A DNA stretch of 64,000 nt from Chitinophagaceae bacterium (GCA_016787065.1 JAEUVD010000008.1:1-64000); one strand, 5' to 3'; shown: positions 19,001 to 27,497, counted from the stretch's first letter. The notes: generated by a model from the sequence alone, not told the origin. A program made the numbers and translations.

Positions 19001-19658
19001 TGATAGTGTACAGGTTACGGTAAGTGGTACTAGTTGTTCATCCTCGTTTATAAAAACTATTTCAAATGATATTCAGGTAGACGGTGTTTTGCAGATGAAA
19101 ATTTTCATTGAGGGGTATTATTCAACCAGCACGAATGCCATGATGCCTGTGTTGTATAATCAAGGTGCCGGCAATTCCGCAACACAAACAGATAGCATCT
19201 CGCTAGCTATTTTCGCAACAGGTTCAACGAACAATGCGTTACAGGAAGTTCATACTATGCTTCCAACAAACGGTCTGTTGCAAGTACAATTCGCTAACAT
19301 TACTTATGGGCAATCGGTTTACTTACGCGTTCGTCATCGAAACGCATTAGAAACATGGACTGCTCCAATAACCTTTCTTTCCGATACAGTGGTTTATGAT
19401 ATGACAACCTCCTCCGTGCAAGCCTATGGCGGTAATTTAATAGAAATTACGAACGGTGTATTCGGATTATTTTCTGGAGATATTAATCAGGATGGAAGTA
19501 TTGATGTATTCGATTATCTGATCATGGATCCGGATATTGTGGCTGGTTCATTTGGTTACTTTTCAACCGACTTGAATGGCGATGGAAGTGTAGATGCCTT
19601 TGATTTTTTAGTTGTTGAAAATCATATTGCGGAAGGAATTACAGCGAATACACCTTGA
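16020..19658 (+). CDS. Large secreted glycosidase-like protein with PKD domain and dockerin-like C-terminus
   Basis: This 1212-residue exported protein has a signal peptide at 1-20. The order of parts is a concanavalin/LamG-like region (about 20-270), a PKD domain (about 275-360, with YTWNFGDGT), a short Cys-rich region, a large central domain (about 450-960), an Ig-like stretch, and a module from about 1025 to the end. The central domain looks like a TIM-barrel glycosidase: YSNEVWN places Glu708 after Asn as in clan GH-A acid/base sites, and YEGGQ offers Glu848 as nucleophile. The module is shared with two other proteins here and ends in two DxNxDGxxD calcium loops. No type A sorting domain follows. 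A polysaccharide-degrading surface enzyme is the best guess; the substrate is unknown. Confidence 0.8.
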   Translation: MNRIYLSLLCCFLFPSLNHAQLCNYLLYDGFDYAPNTAMVAQAGGVGWSNVWDVQNQNNNVPGYQSASSSLTYAALQTSGHKMQGGQSYLTAGRALDVSNTGPFAPYLQNGGIGSGTLYFSFLLNKRSNNNQEVWAGLHTSSIAWCNGCTNQKVEAGYFGSASDSAGLRWWSVRIDNTIYKTNQVIAINTPTLFVFQISLSSNNTFQLYVNPTSLGNTTPTSPNLTLTNSTSYAFRSFATYLGNDPSQGELDELRIAASYACATPDNTVQVNTPPISQFVVTPNSGTIPFSSSFDASSSYDSGGSIIDYTWNFGDGTALQHGVQVNHTFQTAGSLIVSLTVTDNNNVSHTSYQTMTCFNSNGSFECPLAVQLLSMANCSGQNGSLQVNNTASQSFQLFNQNNQQIAPNGSGIQFENLASGEYTLFVSGTNGCADTFTLHVPIDSNTCTNWQPNPCDLQLGVGLEGISYYSNGRVFTDYFRNVGEWVTYPIGGNTWSTNEFSAIPKDSNGYPLVLPFNGDRGVRGVISALGFLPVAQTMRLMYDGEGTIQLQGDVNNVVAGLHYIDFNVAGDGNIWFNMPYSNSLNPVRNIRIVEIADTATYLTQPFQPDFLNKINYFKCLRFMDWLITNGNENRTWQERTKPTYYSQSITPHGGVAYEHIIALANLYKKDIWINIPHLADDYYIEQMALLFKQQLHPGIHVYLEYSNEVWNWQFAQAHYVADSTNQSISYPRRYVERATHAYRIWSQVWNNAKHRLTRILGLQLTNNYLNREIMAHADPDDYDALSPSFYVGLDYSNTGNPNLNTLGAEATPQDIIQNATNGFLTIYSQWEEVYRDARMFGKDVINYEGGQHFTNFSIPPFINAMYNAQYAPEMYTLYDRVLDSLNKLGSKLAMAFTLSGPNNSIYGSWGHLLNFEIQPPFTSIPKFQVLLDHVHEKPNALFIGLDSVHAGQIYGYKIALPQSGQNYQWQVNHGIILNGQGTDSITVQFGSEASDSVQVTVSGTSCSSSFIKTISNDIQVDGVLQMKIFIEGYYSTSTNAMMPVLYNQGAGNSATQTDSISLAIFATGSTNNALQEVHTMLPTNGLLQVQFANITYGQSVYLRVRHRNALETWTAPITFLSDTVVYDMTTSSVQAYGGNLIEITNGVFGLFSGDINQDGSIDVFDYLIMDPDIVAGSFGYFSTDLNGDGSVDAFDFLVVENHIAEGITANTP

Positions 19659-19766
19659 TCGTTTTCTTAAATAACAACGTTTTGCAATCATTTGTTGGCT
19701 CGAGAGCTTCGCTCATGCTCGCCACTATAGATGCCTTATCAACCAATAGCAGGAAGCGAAAAACGA

Positions 19767-20453
19767 TTACTCCGCTTCGATAACTAACAAACGATGGCCC
19801 TCGCCATAAATATTTTCTAGTTTAACCTGATTACTTTTTAACAGGATCTTTCTCAATTTAGCTAAGTGAACATCCATACTACGTAGGGTGTATTTATCTT
19901 CTCGTTCCCAAAGCTTCAGCAATACTTGTCTCCGGTTAACTACCGCGTTCTTCCTCTTCAAAAATTCGGATAATAGATCGCATTCTCTTCGGGTTAATTT
20001 GAATGAGGTATCTAAAACTTGAAGTGTTCGCAATCGTTTATCAAAAGTGACATCACCAAAAAGAGTTATATCTGAAATAGAGTTTGTAGTTCTGCGCAGT
20101 ATAACCTGTATTTTGTATTCTAACTCACGAAAACTAAAAGGCTTGAAAATATAATCTTCTGCGCCTAATTCATACCCCTCAAATTTCTCAGGTTCTGTAT
20201 TCACCGCTGTTAAAAAGAGAAAGGGTTTATTTTTATCGTATTCCTGAATTTTACGTGCAACATCAAAACCATTTTCTTCAGGCAACATCACATCCAGTAT
20301 ATACAAATCAAATGTTTGCACCTTAAGCTGTTCATACGCTTCCGATCCTTTTTCACAAACTGTTACTTGATAGCCTTTTAACTCAAAATTTTGCTTTAGC
20401 AAAAAACCAAGATGTACATCATCTTCTACTAAAAGTATATTATATCCTTCCAT
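19767..20453 (-). CDS. OmpR-family response regulator
   Basis: This 228-residue DNA-binding regulator has a receiver domain with the acidic pair near 10-12, phosphoacceptor Asp54 in YILDVMLP, Thr82 and Lys104, and an OmpR/PhoB winged helix in the C-terminal half (SFKLTRRECDLLSEFLKRK). It follows the histidine kinase with a one-base overlap (TAATG), so the two are translationally coupled partners. The targets are unknown; the adjacent large secreted protein is one candidate. Confidence 0.95.
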   Translation of the reverse strand: MEGYNILLVEDDVHLGFLLKQNFELKGYQVTVCEKGSEAYEQLKVQTFDLYILDVMLPEENGFDVARKIQEYDKNKPFLFLTAVNTEPEKFEGYELGAEDYIFKPFSFRELEYKIQVILRRTTNSISDITLFGDVTFDKRLRTLQVLDTSFKLTRRECDLLSEFLKRKNAVVNRRQVLLKLWEREDKYTLRSMDVHLAKLRKILLKSNQVKLENIYGEGHRLLVIEAE

Positions 20454-21943
20454 TAGTTTTTCATTGGAAATTTAAGTTCAAAACAAGAACCCTCGTTGAT
20501 TTTCGAATTCACCCAAATCGATCCACTGTTTAACTCAACAAAGGTTTTTACATAATTCAACCCAAGACCAAATCCTTTGGTATTATGAACGAGTCCAGTT
20601 TCGGCTCGATAGAATTTATCAAATACTTGTTTCTTTACATCCGTCGACATGCCGATACCATTGTCACAACAACTTAGAATCCAAAAATTACTTTCGCGCT
20701 TTACAGTAAATTTCAGTTGTAACGGAACATGATGTCGTCTGTATTTAATGGCGTTATCAAGTAGAGCAGAAATAATATTCGTAAAATGTAATCTGTCTGT
20801 TTTATATACAATATCATCACCAGAAATCGTACAGGTCGCTTTATCTAAACTATCGAGTATCGGTTGAAAACTAGTCAAAACATCACTTAGCACTTCCTTA
20901 ATATTTACCGGGATAAGATGAAGGTGTAGCTCTTCATTTTCCAGCACACTGAGTTGAAGTGTTTTATCTACATTCTGTTGCAGTCGAAAAGCTTCTTTAC
21001 TGGCAATTTCTAGCAGTTGACGAGAAGAAGCTTGAGGATATTGTTCTGTGAGAGATTCTAAAACTAGAAGGATATTGGTGATAGGTGTTTTCATTTCATG
21101 ATTCATATTATGTATGAAATCTGATTTGAGTTGCGATAGTTTTCGTTGTTGCTTGTAAAAACGATAGAAATATATTAGGAGTATAAAAAGTAATACCAAT
21201 GCCACTAAGGATAATAAGGCCCAAGTTGGCTGCCAGGGATGAAAAGGAGACGTGTAGAATACCAAACTCAACAAATGGGGCGTTGTAAATTCATCCTGTT
21301 GCCATACGTCAATACTATAGTTAGGATGGTGTAACTCGGTTGAATCTTTGATACGATACATGGATGAAATAGCACCAGTCTTCATATTCTTCAAACCAAA
21401 TCCAAAACTATCCTGAATACCTTCTTTCAGTAATTCATCCTTTAAAAACTGATAGAACGCTTCAAAGTTGATTGCTTTTGGGGCATGCAAGATTTTATCA
21501 AACGGATAAACATTGCCTAATGTAGTTGGCATGCTATCAGAATACATAACGCGCAAACTTAGTTCAGCATAGGTTGGCAAAGAAGAATGATAAGCTTGAT
21601 ACCGGAGAGGTATGCTATCACGAATAGGTGCCGGAAGATCTTCTTTTTTCAACCATAAGCTAATCGTATCAGCCTTTCCAAAATATCCTTTATCATTCCA
21701 TTTTTGTTTAAGCAGAATAACCGCTTCATGAGCATTTACTGAAGGTTTACTATAAAATGTAACGCAATTATTCTTATCATGTAACGCACGCTTTGCTCTA
21801 TTAAGAACGTACAACACATGAATGTAATATTCGCTCTTTTGTTTTTCAATTTGCTGGCTATGCCATAAAATTTGGAAAATAATCAGCCCACCTATCAAGA
21901 TAGGGATCAGAATTAAAAGCCACCGTGGCAAGTTGCGTTGCAA
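20453..21943 (-). CDS. Membrane sensor histidine kinase
   Basis: This 496-residue kinase has a transmembrane segment at about 9-27, a periplasmic sensor region of some 210 residues without a recognised domain, and a second membrane segment at about 241-260. The kinase core follows: His282 in the H-box NHEMKTPITN, the N-box LLDNAIKY, and G-boxes DNGIGM and GFGLGLNYV. The start is TTG at 21943, since an in-frame stop lies just upstream and no ATG is available before the first membrane helix. A TAnnTTTG element is only eight bases away, so the message may be nearly leaderless. It phosphorylates the coupled regulator. Confidence 0.93.
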   Translation of the reverse strand: MQRNLPRWLLILIPILIGGLIIFQILWHSQQIEKQKSEYYIHVLYVLNRAKRALHDKNNCVTFYSKPSVNAHEAVILLKQKWNDKGYFGKADTISLWLKKEDLPAPIRDSIPLRYQAYHSSLPTYAELSLRVMYSDSMPTTLGNVYPFDKILHAPKAINFEAFYQFLKDELLKEGIQDSFGFGLKNMKTGAISSMYRIKDSTELHHPNYSIDVWQQDEFTTPHLLSLVFYTSPFHPWQPTWALLSLVALVLLFILLIYFYRFYKQQRKLSQLKSDFIHNMNHEMKTPITNILLVLESLTEQYPQASSRQLLEIASKEAFRLQQNVDKTLQLSVLENEELHLHLIPVNIKEVLSDVLTSFQPILDSLDKATCTISGDDIVYKTDRLHFTNIISALLDNAIKYRRHHVPLQLKFTVKRESNFWILSCCDNGIGMSTDVKKQVFDKFYRAETGLVHNTKGFGLGLNYVKTFVELNSGSIWVNSKINEGSCFELKFPMKN

Positions 21944-21950
21944 AGCAACT

Positions 21951-21958
21951 CAAAGCTA
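21951..21958 (-). promoter_or_regulatory. -7 promoter element of the histidine kinase/regulator operon
   Basis: The minus strand reads TAGCTTTG, a perfect TAnnTTTG. Only seven bases separate it from the TTG start at 21943, so little or no 5' leader is expected. Confidence 0.45.
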
Positions 21959-22067
21959 CATGCGTTTTATTAGGATTAATATATAGGATGAAGTTTTAAG
22001 TTTGATTTAGGTATGTTTCTCAAACTTGATGTGCTTGCCGTTTGTCTTTTAGGCTTAAAGAAAAAGT

Positions 22068-23300
22068 ATGAAAAAAAATTGTTCTATTCTGATGGTTATA
22101 GTTTTCTTCTCTACCGGCCTTTGTGCTCAATGGCTGAGCAAGCCAGCCATACCTCAAGCGCAGGCCGGACGAGGAGGAGCAAATTCCTTTGTTCTGAATA
22201 ACACCCTCTATGTAATAGGAGGCTATGTAGGTTTTACAGCGGGCTATACCGCCGATATGTATGCTTACAATCCTAGTAGTAGTTCTTGGACAACCAAGAC
22301 GGCACCTACGGAAGCAAACCGAACAGCCGGCATAGCTGGTACCGTAAATAACAAAGCTTATGTAGGTTTAGGTTCATCGTATTACTTAAGTCTTAGTCCT
22401 TCCCCTGTTTATCTTACCGATTTAAATGAGTATGATGCCGTAGCCAATACCTGGACCGCTAAAGCAAGTTTTCCGGATTCAGGAAGAGTTTTCGCAGCTA
22501 GTTTTTCCTTGAATAATAAAATTTATGTAGCAGGGGGTTCAACAAAATCAGGAGTTAGTAAACAGCTATGGGAATATAATCCCGCCTCCAACACTTGGAC
22601 TCAAAAGGCCGATATGCCTGTAGCGTTAGAAGCGGCAACAGGGTTTGCATCTAGTACCAAAGGGTATTTGGTTGGGGGATTAAATTCAACAGCGATTGCA
22701 ACCAACAAAACATACGAATACGACCCGGTTGCTAATACCTGGACAACCAAAGCAGACATGCCCGTTACGGCTACTCAAGGTGGAACAGCGTTTACGATAG
22801 CCAATAATGCGTATTATGTTTTGGGAAGTGATAAAGATTTAGGAATGAGTGGTTCGGTATTTTCTAAAACCGTATTAATGTATTCCATGAACACCAATAC
22901 TTGGTCTACTACCACCTATCAACACCCGGGCGATGGAAGATTATGGCCGGTTTCCGGAGTAATAAATAATAAGGCTTACATTGGATGTGGTTATAAATAT
23001 GCCAGCGGAGAATTTGCTTATAAAGATTTATATGAACTCACACTGGCGCCAAGTGCTGTGAAAGATATTTCCACGGTAAACGTTCCAACCGTGTTTCCAA
23101 ATCCTTGTAAGGATGAACTTTATATTAATTCAGAAAGCGAGCTTGCCGTTTCGCTATTCAATTTACAGGGTGAAGTTGTTTTATCTGGAATAAGTTCAAA
23201 AACAAAACCATTGTATCTTTTTGATCTCACACCCGGAACCTATGTACTAGAAACGATACAGGGGGAATACAAAAACAGTCAATTCATTCAAAAACAATAA
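22068..23300 (+). CDS. Secreted Kelch-repeat protein with T9SS sorting domain
   Basis: This 410-residue exported protein has a signal peptide ending GLCAQ. Five or six Kelch motifs fill residues about 25-320, each with a xxxYVIGG or YVAGG strand followed by an aromatic NTWTxKA strand, so the fold is a beta-propeller. The last 75 residues are a type A T9SS C-terminal sorting domain: VFPNPCKDELYI, then LFNLQGEV and LTPGTYVLET. It should be exported across the outer membrane by the T9SS, whose translocon SprA is encoded nearby, and attached to the surface. Kelch propellers normally bind protein or sugar; the ligand is unknown. Confidence 0.9.
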   Translation: MKKNCSILMVIVFFSTGLCAQWLSKPAIPQAQAGRGGANSFVLNNTLYVIGGYVGFTAGYTADMYAYNPSSSSWTTKTAPTEANRTAGIAGTVNNKAYVGLGSSYYLSLSPSPVYLTDLNEYDAVANTWTAKASFPDSGRVFAASFSLNNKIYVAGGSTKSGVSKQLWEYNPASNTWTQKADMPVALEAATGFASSTKGYLVGGLNSTAIATNKTYEYDPVANTWTTKADMPVTATQGGTAFTIANNAYYVLGSDKDLGMSGSVFSKTVLMYSMNTNTWSTTTYQHPGDGRLWPVSGVINNKAYIGCGYKYASGEFAYKDLYELTLAPSAVKDISTVNVPTVFPNPCKDELYINSESELAVSLFNLQGEVVLSGISSKTKPLYLFDLTPGTYVLETIQGEYKNSQFIQKQ

Positions 23301-23575
23301 ATCGTATTCTCAGGTAAAACCTGTCTGTTTGCATTCAGTCGTTTCTTCTAGATAAAATCTATTTTTCAATGCTACTCACAGGATGAACGTTGAGTACAAA
23401 AAATAGTTTTATCTCAATCTTCACCTGTTGTCTTGGAGTTTGATTTATTAATCGCTTACATGCCTCGTGTGTACCTGTATCGATTACAAATCACAGAAGT
23501 TGAAGAAACGGCTGACCCTTCGGGGTACGATTTATCAAAATAATAAAATCGCTTTAATCTCTTTACTTTAGTACC

Positions 23576-24082
23576 ATGAAAAACATTGTCTGCCTCTTTA
23601 TGTTGTGCATTACCCTTACTCATTCGTTTAGGATGAACGCTCAAGGTTCTTGTAAAACAAGTAAACATCGTCAGTTTGATTTTTGGCTGGGTCGTTGGGA
23701 CGTTTTTAATCCTGAAGGAAAAAAAATTGGAGAAAACACCATACACTATTTACAGGATTCCTGTTTGATACAAGAAAACTGGATAGCGTCTCAACAAACC
23801 GGCACCAGTTATAATTACTACGATTCGAACGATGACTCCTGGAATCAACTTTGGGTGGATAATACCGGTACTAATTTGGTTCTTAAAGGAGGATATTCTG
23901 ATGGAAAAATGATCTTACAAAGTGAACTTCTCACTTCTAAAAGAGATAAAAGTTACTATCGAAATCAACTCGTTTGGGAATTATTAGCTGATGGTCGTGT
24001 ACTGCAATCGTGGCATATTCTCTCGGCAGAAGGCAAGTTGTTGCAAACGGTATTCCAAGGTTACTATCAGAAGAAAAAATAA
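23576..24082 (+). CDS. Small exported protein, DUF1579-like
   Basis: This 168-residue protein has a signal peptide (MKNIVCLFMLCITLTHSFRM). The mature start HRQFDFWLGRWDVFNPEGK, followed by beta strands with repeated aromatic residues, looks like the DUF1579 / lipocalin-like group, whose proteins form a small beta-barrel of unknown function. A TACTTTAG near the start is a weak match to a -7 element. It stands alone. The terminator after it is shared with a gene-end relic on the other strand. Confidence 0.7.
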   Translation: MKNIVCLFMLCITLTHSFRMNAQGSCKTSKHRQFDFWLGRWDVFNPEGKKIGENTIHYLQDSCLIQENWIASQQTGTSYNYYDSNDDSWNQLWVDNTGTNLVLKGGYSDGKMILQSELLTSKRDKSYYRNQLVWELLADGRVLQSWHILSAEGKLLQTVFQGYYQKKK

Positions 24083-24093
24083 GTAATAAAAGG

Positions 24094-24135
24094 CCAAACA
24101 GACAGCTTGATACAATCTGTTTAGCTTTCTTTTCT
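24094..24135. terminator. Hairpin terminator after the DUF1579-like gene
   Basis: AAACAGA (24096-24102) pairs with TCTGTTT (24116-24122) across a 13-base loop, and T-rich sequence follows on both sides. It could end the plus-strand gene. The same hairpin theme and flank occur after the T9SS protein gene at 27.7 kb. Confidence 0.5.
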
Positions 24136-24170
24136 TCCGGAAATTATTCTATAGTTAGTTTAGATGTACT
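24124..24170 (-). pseudogene. Relic of the 3' end of a T9SS-type gene
   Basis: On the minus strand this stretch would encode STSKLTIE and a stop, followed by TTTCCGGAAGAAA. The gene ending at 27746 ends STTKLTIE, stop, and the same TTTCCGGAAGAAA, then a hairpin built on the same CAAACAGA/TCTGTTTG arms. Similarity continues past the stop codon, so it is shared ancestry of DNA, not protein constraint. Upstream in that frame there is an immediate stop, so only the last eight codons and the terminator survive. Confidence 0.55.
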
Positions 24171-24179
24171 TTATCTCCA

Positions 24180-24201
24180 TGGTTTGTGTCCGCACAAACT
24201 A
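24180..24201. repeat. Short palindromic repeat, copy 2
   Basis: TGGTTTGTGTCCGCACAAACTA: GTTTGTG and CACAAAC are perfectly complementary around TCCG. Related copies lie at 15940, 24242 and 27620. Confidence 0.45.
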
Positions 24202-24241
24202 TTTGCGTTATAAACGTTGTTTCAGCGATTCGTGACAAAGA

Positions 24242-24263
24242 TGGTTTTTGTAGACACAAATCA
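24242..24263. repeat. Short palindromic repeat, diverged copy 3
   Basis: TGGTTTTTGTAGACACAAATCA follows the same outline as the copy 41 bases upstream but with several substitutions. It may be a decayed copy. Confidence 0.3.
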
Positions 24264-24386
24264 TGGGTGAGTGTTTGTACGAGAACTGCTACGCTAATTT
24301 ATACAAGTGTGCGATCCTTATTAGGGAAAGAAATTAGGTTTATTAAAAATTGATTTCTTATTTTAGTAAATCGAAAAATTTATTTA

Positions 24387-24995
24387 ATGAAAACTACATT
24401 ACTCCGATATTGGCAAATACATATGGCCAACACGTTAAATGCCAGAGAGTGCAGGAGGCAGCTCTTTACAGTCGTATGGAGAAATATCATGGTTCTATGT
24501 TTTACATTTTATTTGTTTTCCTGCAATAAGAATGCAACATGTGATGGGGGATTGACTCATCCTAAAACGGAATTTAGTGCATCGTTGCGAATTGATGGTT
24601 TCTATTACAAAAAGGGGGTCAAGAATATTAAGCCACAATTTTTCTATAAAAATGGAATAGGTCTTGTGGAATTAGTAGGAACAGATACAAGTGAATTAGT
24701 TGAATTTAGTACTAGAATTTCAAATGGAAGCTACTATACAGATAATAAAGATAATAAATTCAATTGGGGGTTGATTCGATTAAACAATGACATAATAGAA
24801 ATAGAATTTTTCGATAAAAGCTCAAATCTAGAATGCTTCAGACCTTTTATTAACCGGGGTATAATTCTTAACGACTCTACAATTGCAATGACGGAATATG
24901 AGTTTGATAATCAGATTAATCAATATCCAGATACTAATTTCTATTATTTCAAAGAATTCCCCAAACCCGACAGTACAAATTCATTCATCGAATAA
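24387..24995 (+). CDS. Predicted lipoprotein of unknown function
   Basis: This 202-residue protein has a hydrophobic stretch ending FYLFSC at residues about 35-46, which looks like a lipoprotein signal, preceded by an unusually long basic N-region (RECRRQLF). The start is uncertain: ATG 24387 is used here, and ATG 24423 is equally possible. The mature part is polar and beta-rich, with no motif I recognise. It lies eight bases before the outer-membrane barrel gene and is probably co-transcribed with it, so a role beside that barrel is plausible. Confidence 0.6.
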   Translation: MKTTLLRYWQIHMANTLNARECRRQLFTVVWRNIMVLCFTFYLFSCNKNATCDGGLTHPKTEFSASLRIDGFYYKKGVKNIKPQFFYKNGIGLVELVGTDTSELVEFSTRISNGSYYTDNKDNKFNWGLIRLNNDIIEIEFFDKSSNLECFRPFINRGIILNDSTIAMTEYEFDNQINQYPDTNFYYFKEFPKPDSTNSFIE

Positions 24996-25003
24996 TCACC
25001 ATC

Positions 25004-25879
25004 ATGAAACGTATAGTATTAATTCAATTCATTCTACTTTCTCAACTTACTTTAGCACAAAAGGGATTCTACCTTGGAGCGCAAACTAATTTCGGTTTTA
25101 ATAGCGCAGTTAACAAGGAGGATGCCAAGGCGGGTGATCGATTAAAAAAGAAGAGTAATTTAACGGTTGGATATGGCATAGCAATTGGATACGGCCTGAA
25201 CTCAAGGTTGAGTATTGGATTAGAACCCTCCTATTCAAAATTCAGTTTTGATTTTAACGGACAATGTGATACAGGACAAGTGCTCAAAGTGAGAAGTGAA
25301 CATAGATATCAATTTGTGAATCTACCTTTATTAGTTAAAATGAATCTGATACAAAAAAATCGATTTGAATTGAACGCCTCATTAGGAGTTAGCTTATTAT
25401 ACTTGTTGCGGTATCAGGAAGAAGTATATGAATATCCTAGTTTTAATCCTACTAAGGAAGACGTATATCTTAACTATGATATCAATTCTTATTATGTAGT
25501 TTATAATAATAAAAAGGACACTTCATTTGCATTCTATGATTCCGATTTGTATAAACGAATAAACTATGGTCTGATATTCCGGTTAGGTATGGGGCTATGC
25601 CTTTCTGATCAATTGAAACTAAACGCAGGGCTTAACTATCAAATTACTCTAAATGATTTTGAAAATAAAAATGAAGAAATGACGGGCTATGGATATTATG
25701 CTTATGATAAAGATACTCATATACCGATAAAACATTACCCTTGGAATTATAAATATCAACGCTACTACCAACGTCCTGCTTCGGTTCCTGAACGACCAAT
25801 TACACTGTTAAGCAGCATGACTTTTTCAATCGGCATTCAATACTTTTTTAAAGGTGGGTTATTGCCTTCAATACATTAA
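25004..25879 (+). CDS. Outer-membrane beta-barrel protein (PorT-like fold)
   Basis: This 291-residue protein has a signal peptide ending LTLAQ. The mature part alternates Gly-rich turns with amphipathic strands (FYLGAQTNFGFNS, LSIGLEPSYSKFSF, FRLGMGLCLSDQLKLNAGLNYQ) and ends with a strand finishing in Phe, the usual pattern of eight-stranded outer-membrane barrels in Bacteroidota. A Tyr-rich insertion at about 140-190 may be a surface loop. It follows the lipoprotein gene by eight bases. Function is unknown. Confidence 0.75.
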   Translation: MKRIVLIQFILLSQLTLAQKGFYLGAQTNFGFNSAVNKEDAKAGDRLKKKSNLTVGYGIAIGYGLNSRLSIGLEPSYSKFSFDFNGQCDTGQVLKVRSEHRYQFVNLPLLVKMNLIQKNRFELNASLGVSLLYLLRYQEEVYEYPSFNPTKEDVYLNYDINSYYVVYNNKKDTSFAFYDSDLYKRINYGLIFRLGMGLCLSDQLKLNAGLNYQITLNDFENKNEEMTGYGYYAYDKDTHIPIKHYPWNYKYQRYYQRPASVPERPITLLSSMTFSIGIQYFFKGGLLPSIH

Positions 25880-26036
25880 TACGTTAATAAATGAAAACTA
25901 TACTTAGCTATCAATCGTATCTTCATATACGGAATGCAAACAAGAAAAAACTAATGATACGGTATTATCTGCATGATAAAGATTTGAACAACAAAAACAT
26001 CACATTTTGGGTAATATCAATCTAAACTAATTCTCT

Positions 26037-27497
26037 ATGCGCTCATTTTTTATACTATTTCTAGTTTGTATTACCAATCAACTTTTTGCTCAATCGTATA
26101 CAGGTAAGTCGTGGGAAATTGGCGTTTTTGGATATTCCATTGATTGTAGCCAAGCAAATGAAATTCATGATACATTATTATCAAATTCAGACTTTATACG
26201 AGGCGTATCAAACATTTGCGACAGCCTAGGCAATATGCTTTATATGAGTGACGGGATGAATGTTTACAACAAATATGGTATTTTGCTTGATGGGGGTGAT
26301 TCTTTAGCTTCACCAGATTACTATACATTTTCTACGGGGAATAGTATCTATCCTCAAACATCTATTTTCTTACCAATGGATAGCGGAAAAATATATTTTA
26401 TTACTCCAACATGTAATGATACCAACTTGGCAAATATTTGGCAATATGGTGTTGGCAGTAAAGGCCCTTTTAATGTTTTGTTGTATAGCGTTATTGACCG
26501 TTATGCCAATGGAGGTGCAGGTAAAGTAGTTAAACGTATGCAACCCATTTTAGAAAATGTGGAACTCAATAAGCCGCAAATGATGGCTTGCAAACATCGA
26601 AATGGTAAAGATTGGTGGTTACTTAAAATGGCTGCCGATAGTAATAATTTATACACCTTTTTGGTTACTCAGGATAGTATTTACTTTAAGGGATTACAAC
26701 GCATGCCCTATCAGAATACTACATACGGTGATGTATGGGGGCAAATGATTTTTAGTAGAGACGGAACAAAATGGGCAGCAACCTGTAGCTCGAACATGGG
26801 TAAATTATTTACAGCCGATTTTAATCGATGCAATGGGGAATTAAGTAACTACCAACAAATTCAAGTACCAGAACTCATGACGCCTGATGGGCCGGATAAT
26901 GGTACGGCCGGTGTAGCTTATTCACCCAATAAGCGGTTTATTTATGTGTCTAAATACGCTCATGTGTTACAATACGATACTCAAGATAGTACCTGGTTTA
27001 CAGTAGGCGACTGGAATTCAGACACGGTATGGGCCTATTTTAATGGCTTCCAAAATTTAGGTTTAGCGGATAATAATAAAATTTATGTAGGTACGTTTCA
27101 TGGGTTCAGGAAAGCACTAAATACTATCAACAATCCGGATGGTAAAGGAGTTTTATGTAATTATTGTCCGGTGTGCTTGAAAGCTCAAAGTACAGAAGGG
27201 GTTTTGAAAAACATTCCATGCATGCCTAATTACGAATTAGGGGCTATAGCCGATACTTGTTTCCCGTTAGCCGTATCGCCGATACCAGATGATGTACAAA
27301 AGTTCTCCGTTTATCCAAATCCTAGTCATAGTATGTTGTATTTTGAAAATGGCAAGCAAGCTAGTAAGTACCTCTACACTATACAAGGTGTTTTCGTTGC
27401 ACAAACCAAGCAACAGCAATTAGATATAAGCCATTTACCCAAAGGCATTTACCTAGTGCGTTGTGGTGCAGAGGTGTTGAAAGTAGTGGTTGAGTGA
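26037..27497 (+). CDS. Secreted beta-propeller-like protein with T9SS sorting domain
   Basis: This 486-residue exported protein has a signal peptide ending LFAQS. The main body has spaced blade-like strands (KRFIYVSKYAHVLQYD, NKIYVGTFHGF) resembling WD/propeller proteins that Bacteroidota often export, but no named domain is certain. The last 75 residues are a type A T9SS sorting domain: FSVYPNPSHSMLYF, then SHLPKGIYLVR and a Lys-Val tail. It should be secreted through SprA and attached to the surface. It is a separate unit, with 157 bases of AT-rich sequence before it. Confidence 0.82.
   Translation: MRSFFILFLVCITNQLFAQSYTGKSWEIGVFGYSIDCSQANEIHDTLLSNSDFIRGVSNICDSLGNMLYMSDGMNVYNKYGILLDGGDSLASPDYYTFSTGNSIYPQTSIFLPMDSGKIYFITPTCNDTNLANIWQYGVGSKGPFNVLLYSVIDRYANGGAGKVVKRMQPILENVELNKPQMMACKHRNGKDWWLLKMAADSNNLYTFLVTQDSIYFKGLQRMPYQNTTYGDVWGQMIFSRDGTKWAATCSSNMGKLFTADFNRCNGELSNYQQIQVPELMTPDGPDNGTAGVAYSPNKRFIYVSKYAHVLQYDTQDSTWFTVGDWNSDTVWAYFNGFQNLGLADNNKIYVGTFHGFRKALNTINNPDGKGVLCNYCPVCLKAQSTEGVLKNIPCMPNYELGAIADTCFPLAVSPIPDDVQKFSVYPNPSHSMLYFENGKQASKYLYTIQGVFVAQTKQQQLDISHLPKGIYLVRCGAEVLKVVVE

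Larger units (their letters stand above)
24083..24386. other. Intergenic spacer with a terminator hairpin, a gene-end relic and two palindromic repeats
   Basis: This 304-base spacer has no gene. It contains a hairpin (24096-24122), a minus-strand remnant of a T9SS gene end (about 24124-24170), and two copies of a 22-base imperfect palindrome (24180-24201 and 24242-24263). The remaining stretch to 24386 is AT-rich and shows nothing I can name. Confidence 0.6.

Noticed and set aside
19696..19725. GC-rich palindrome after the glycosidase-like gene
   Set aside because: It has imperfect arms and no T-run; not a convincing terminator.
23311..23323. CAGGT-AAA-ACCTG hairpin after the Kelch gene
   Set aside because: Five-base stem with only a weak T stretch following; may help termination but not strong enough to list.
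23460..23543. Short plus-strand frame of 27 codons before the DUF1579-like gene
   Set aside because: It has an ATG and a tidy stop but no close promoter, no recognisable sequence and no support from neighbours; too short to call.
25891..26025. A 44-residue open frame between the barrel and the propeller-like gene
   Set aside because: Composition is Lys/Asn/Tyr-rich, with no signal peptide or motif; likely chance in AT-rich spacer.
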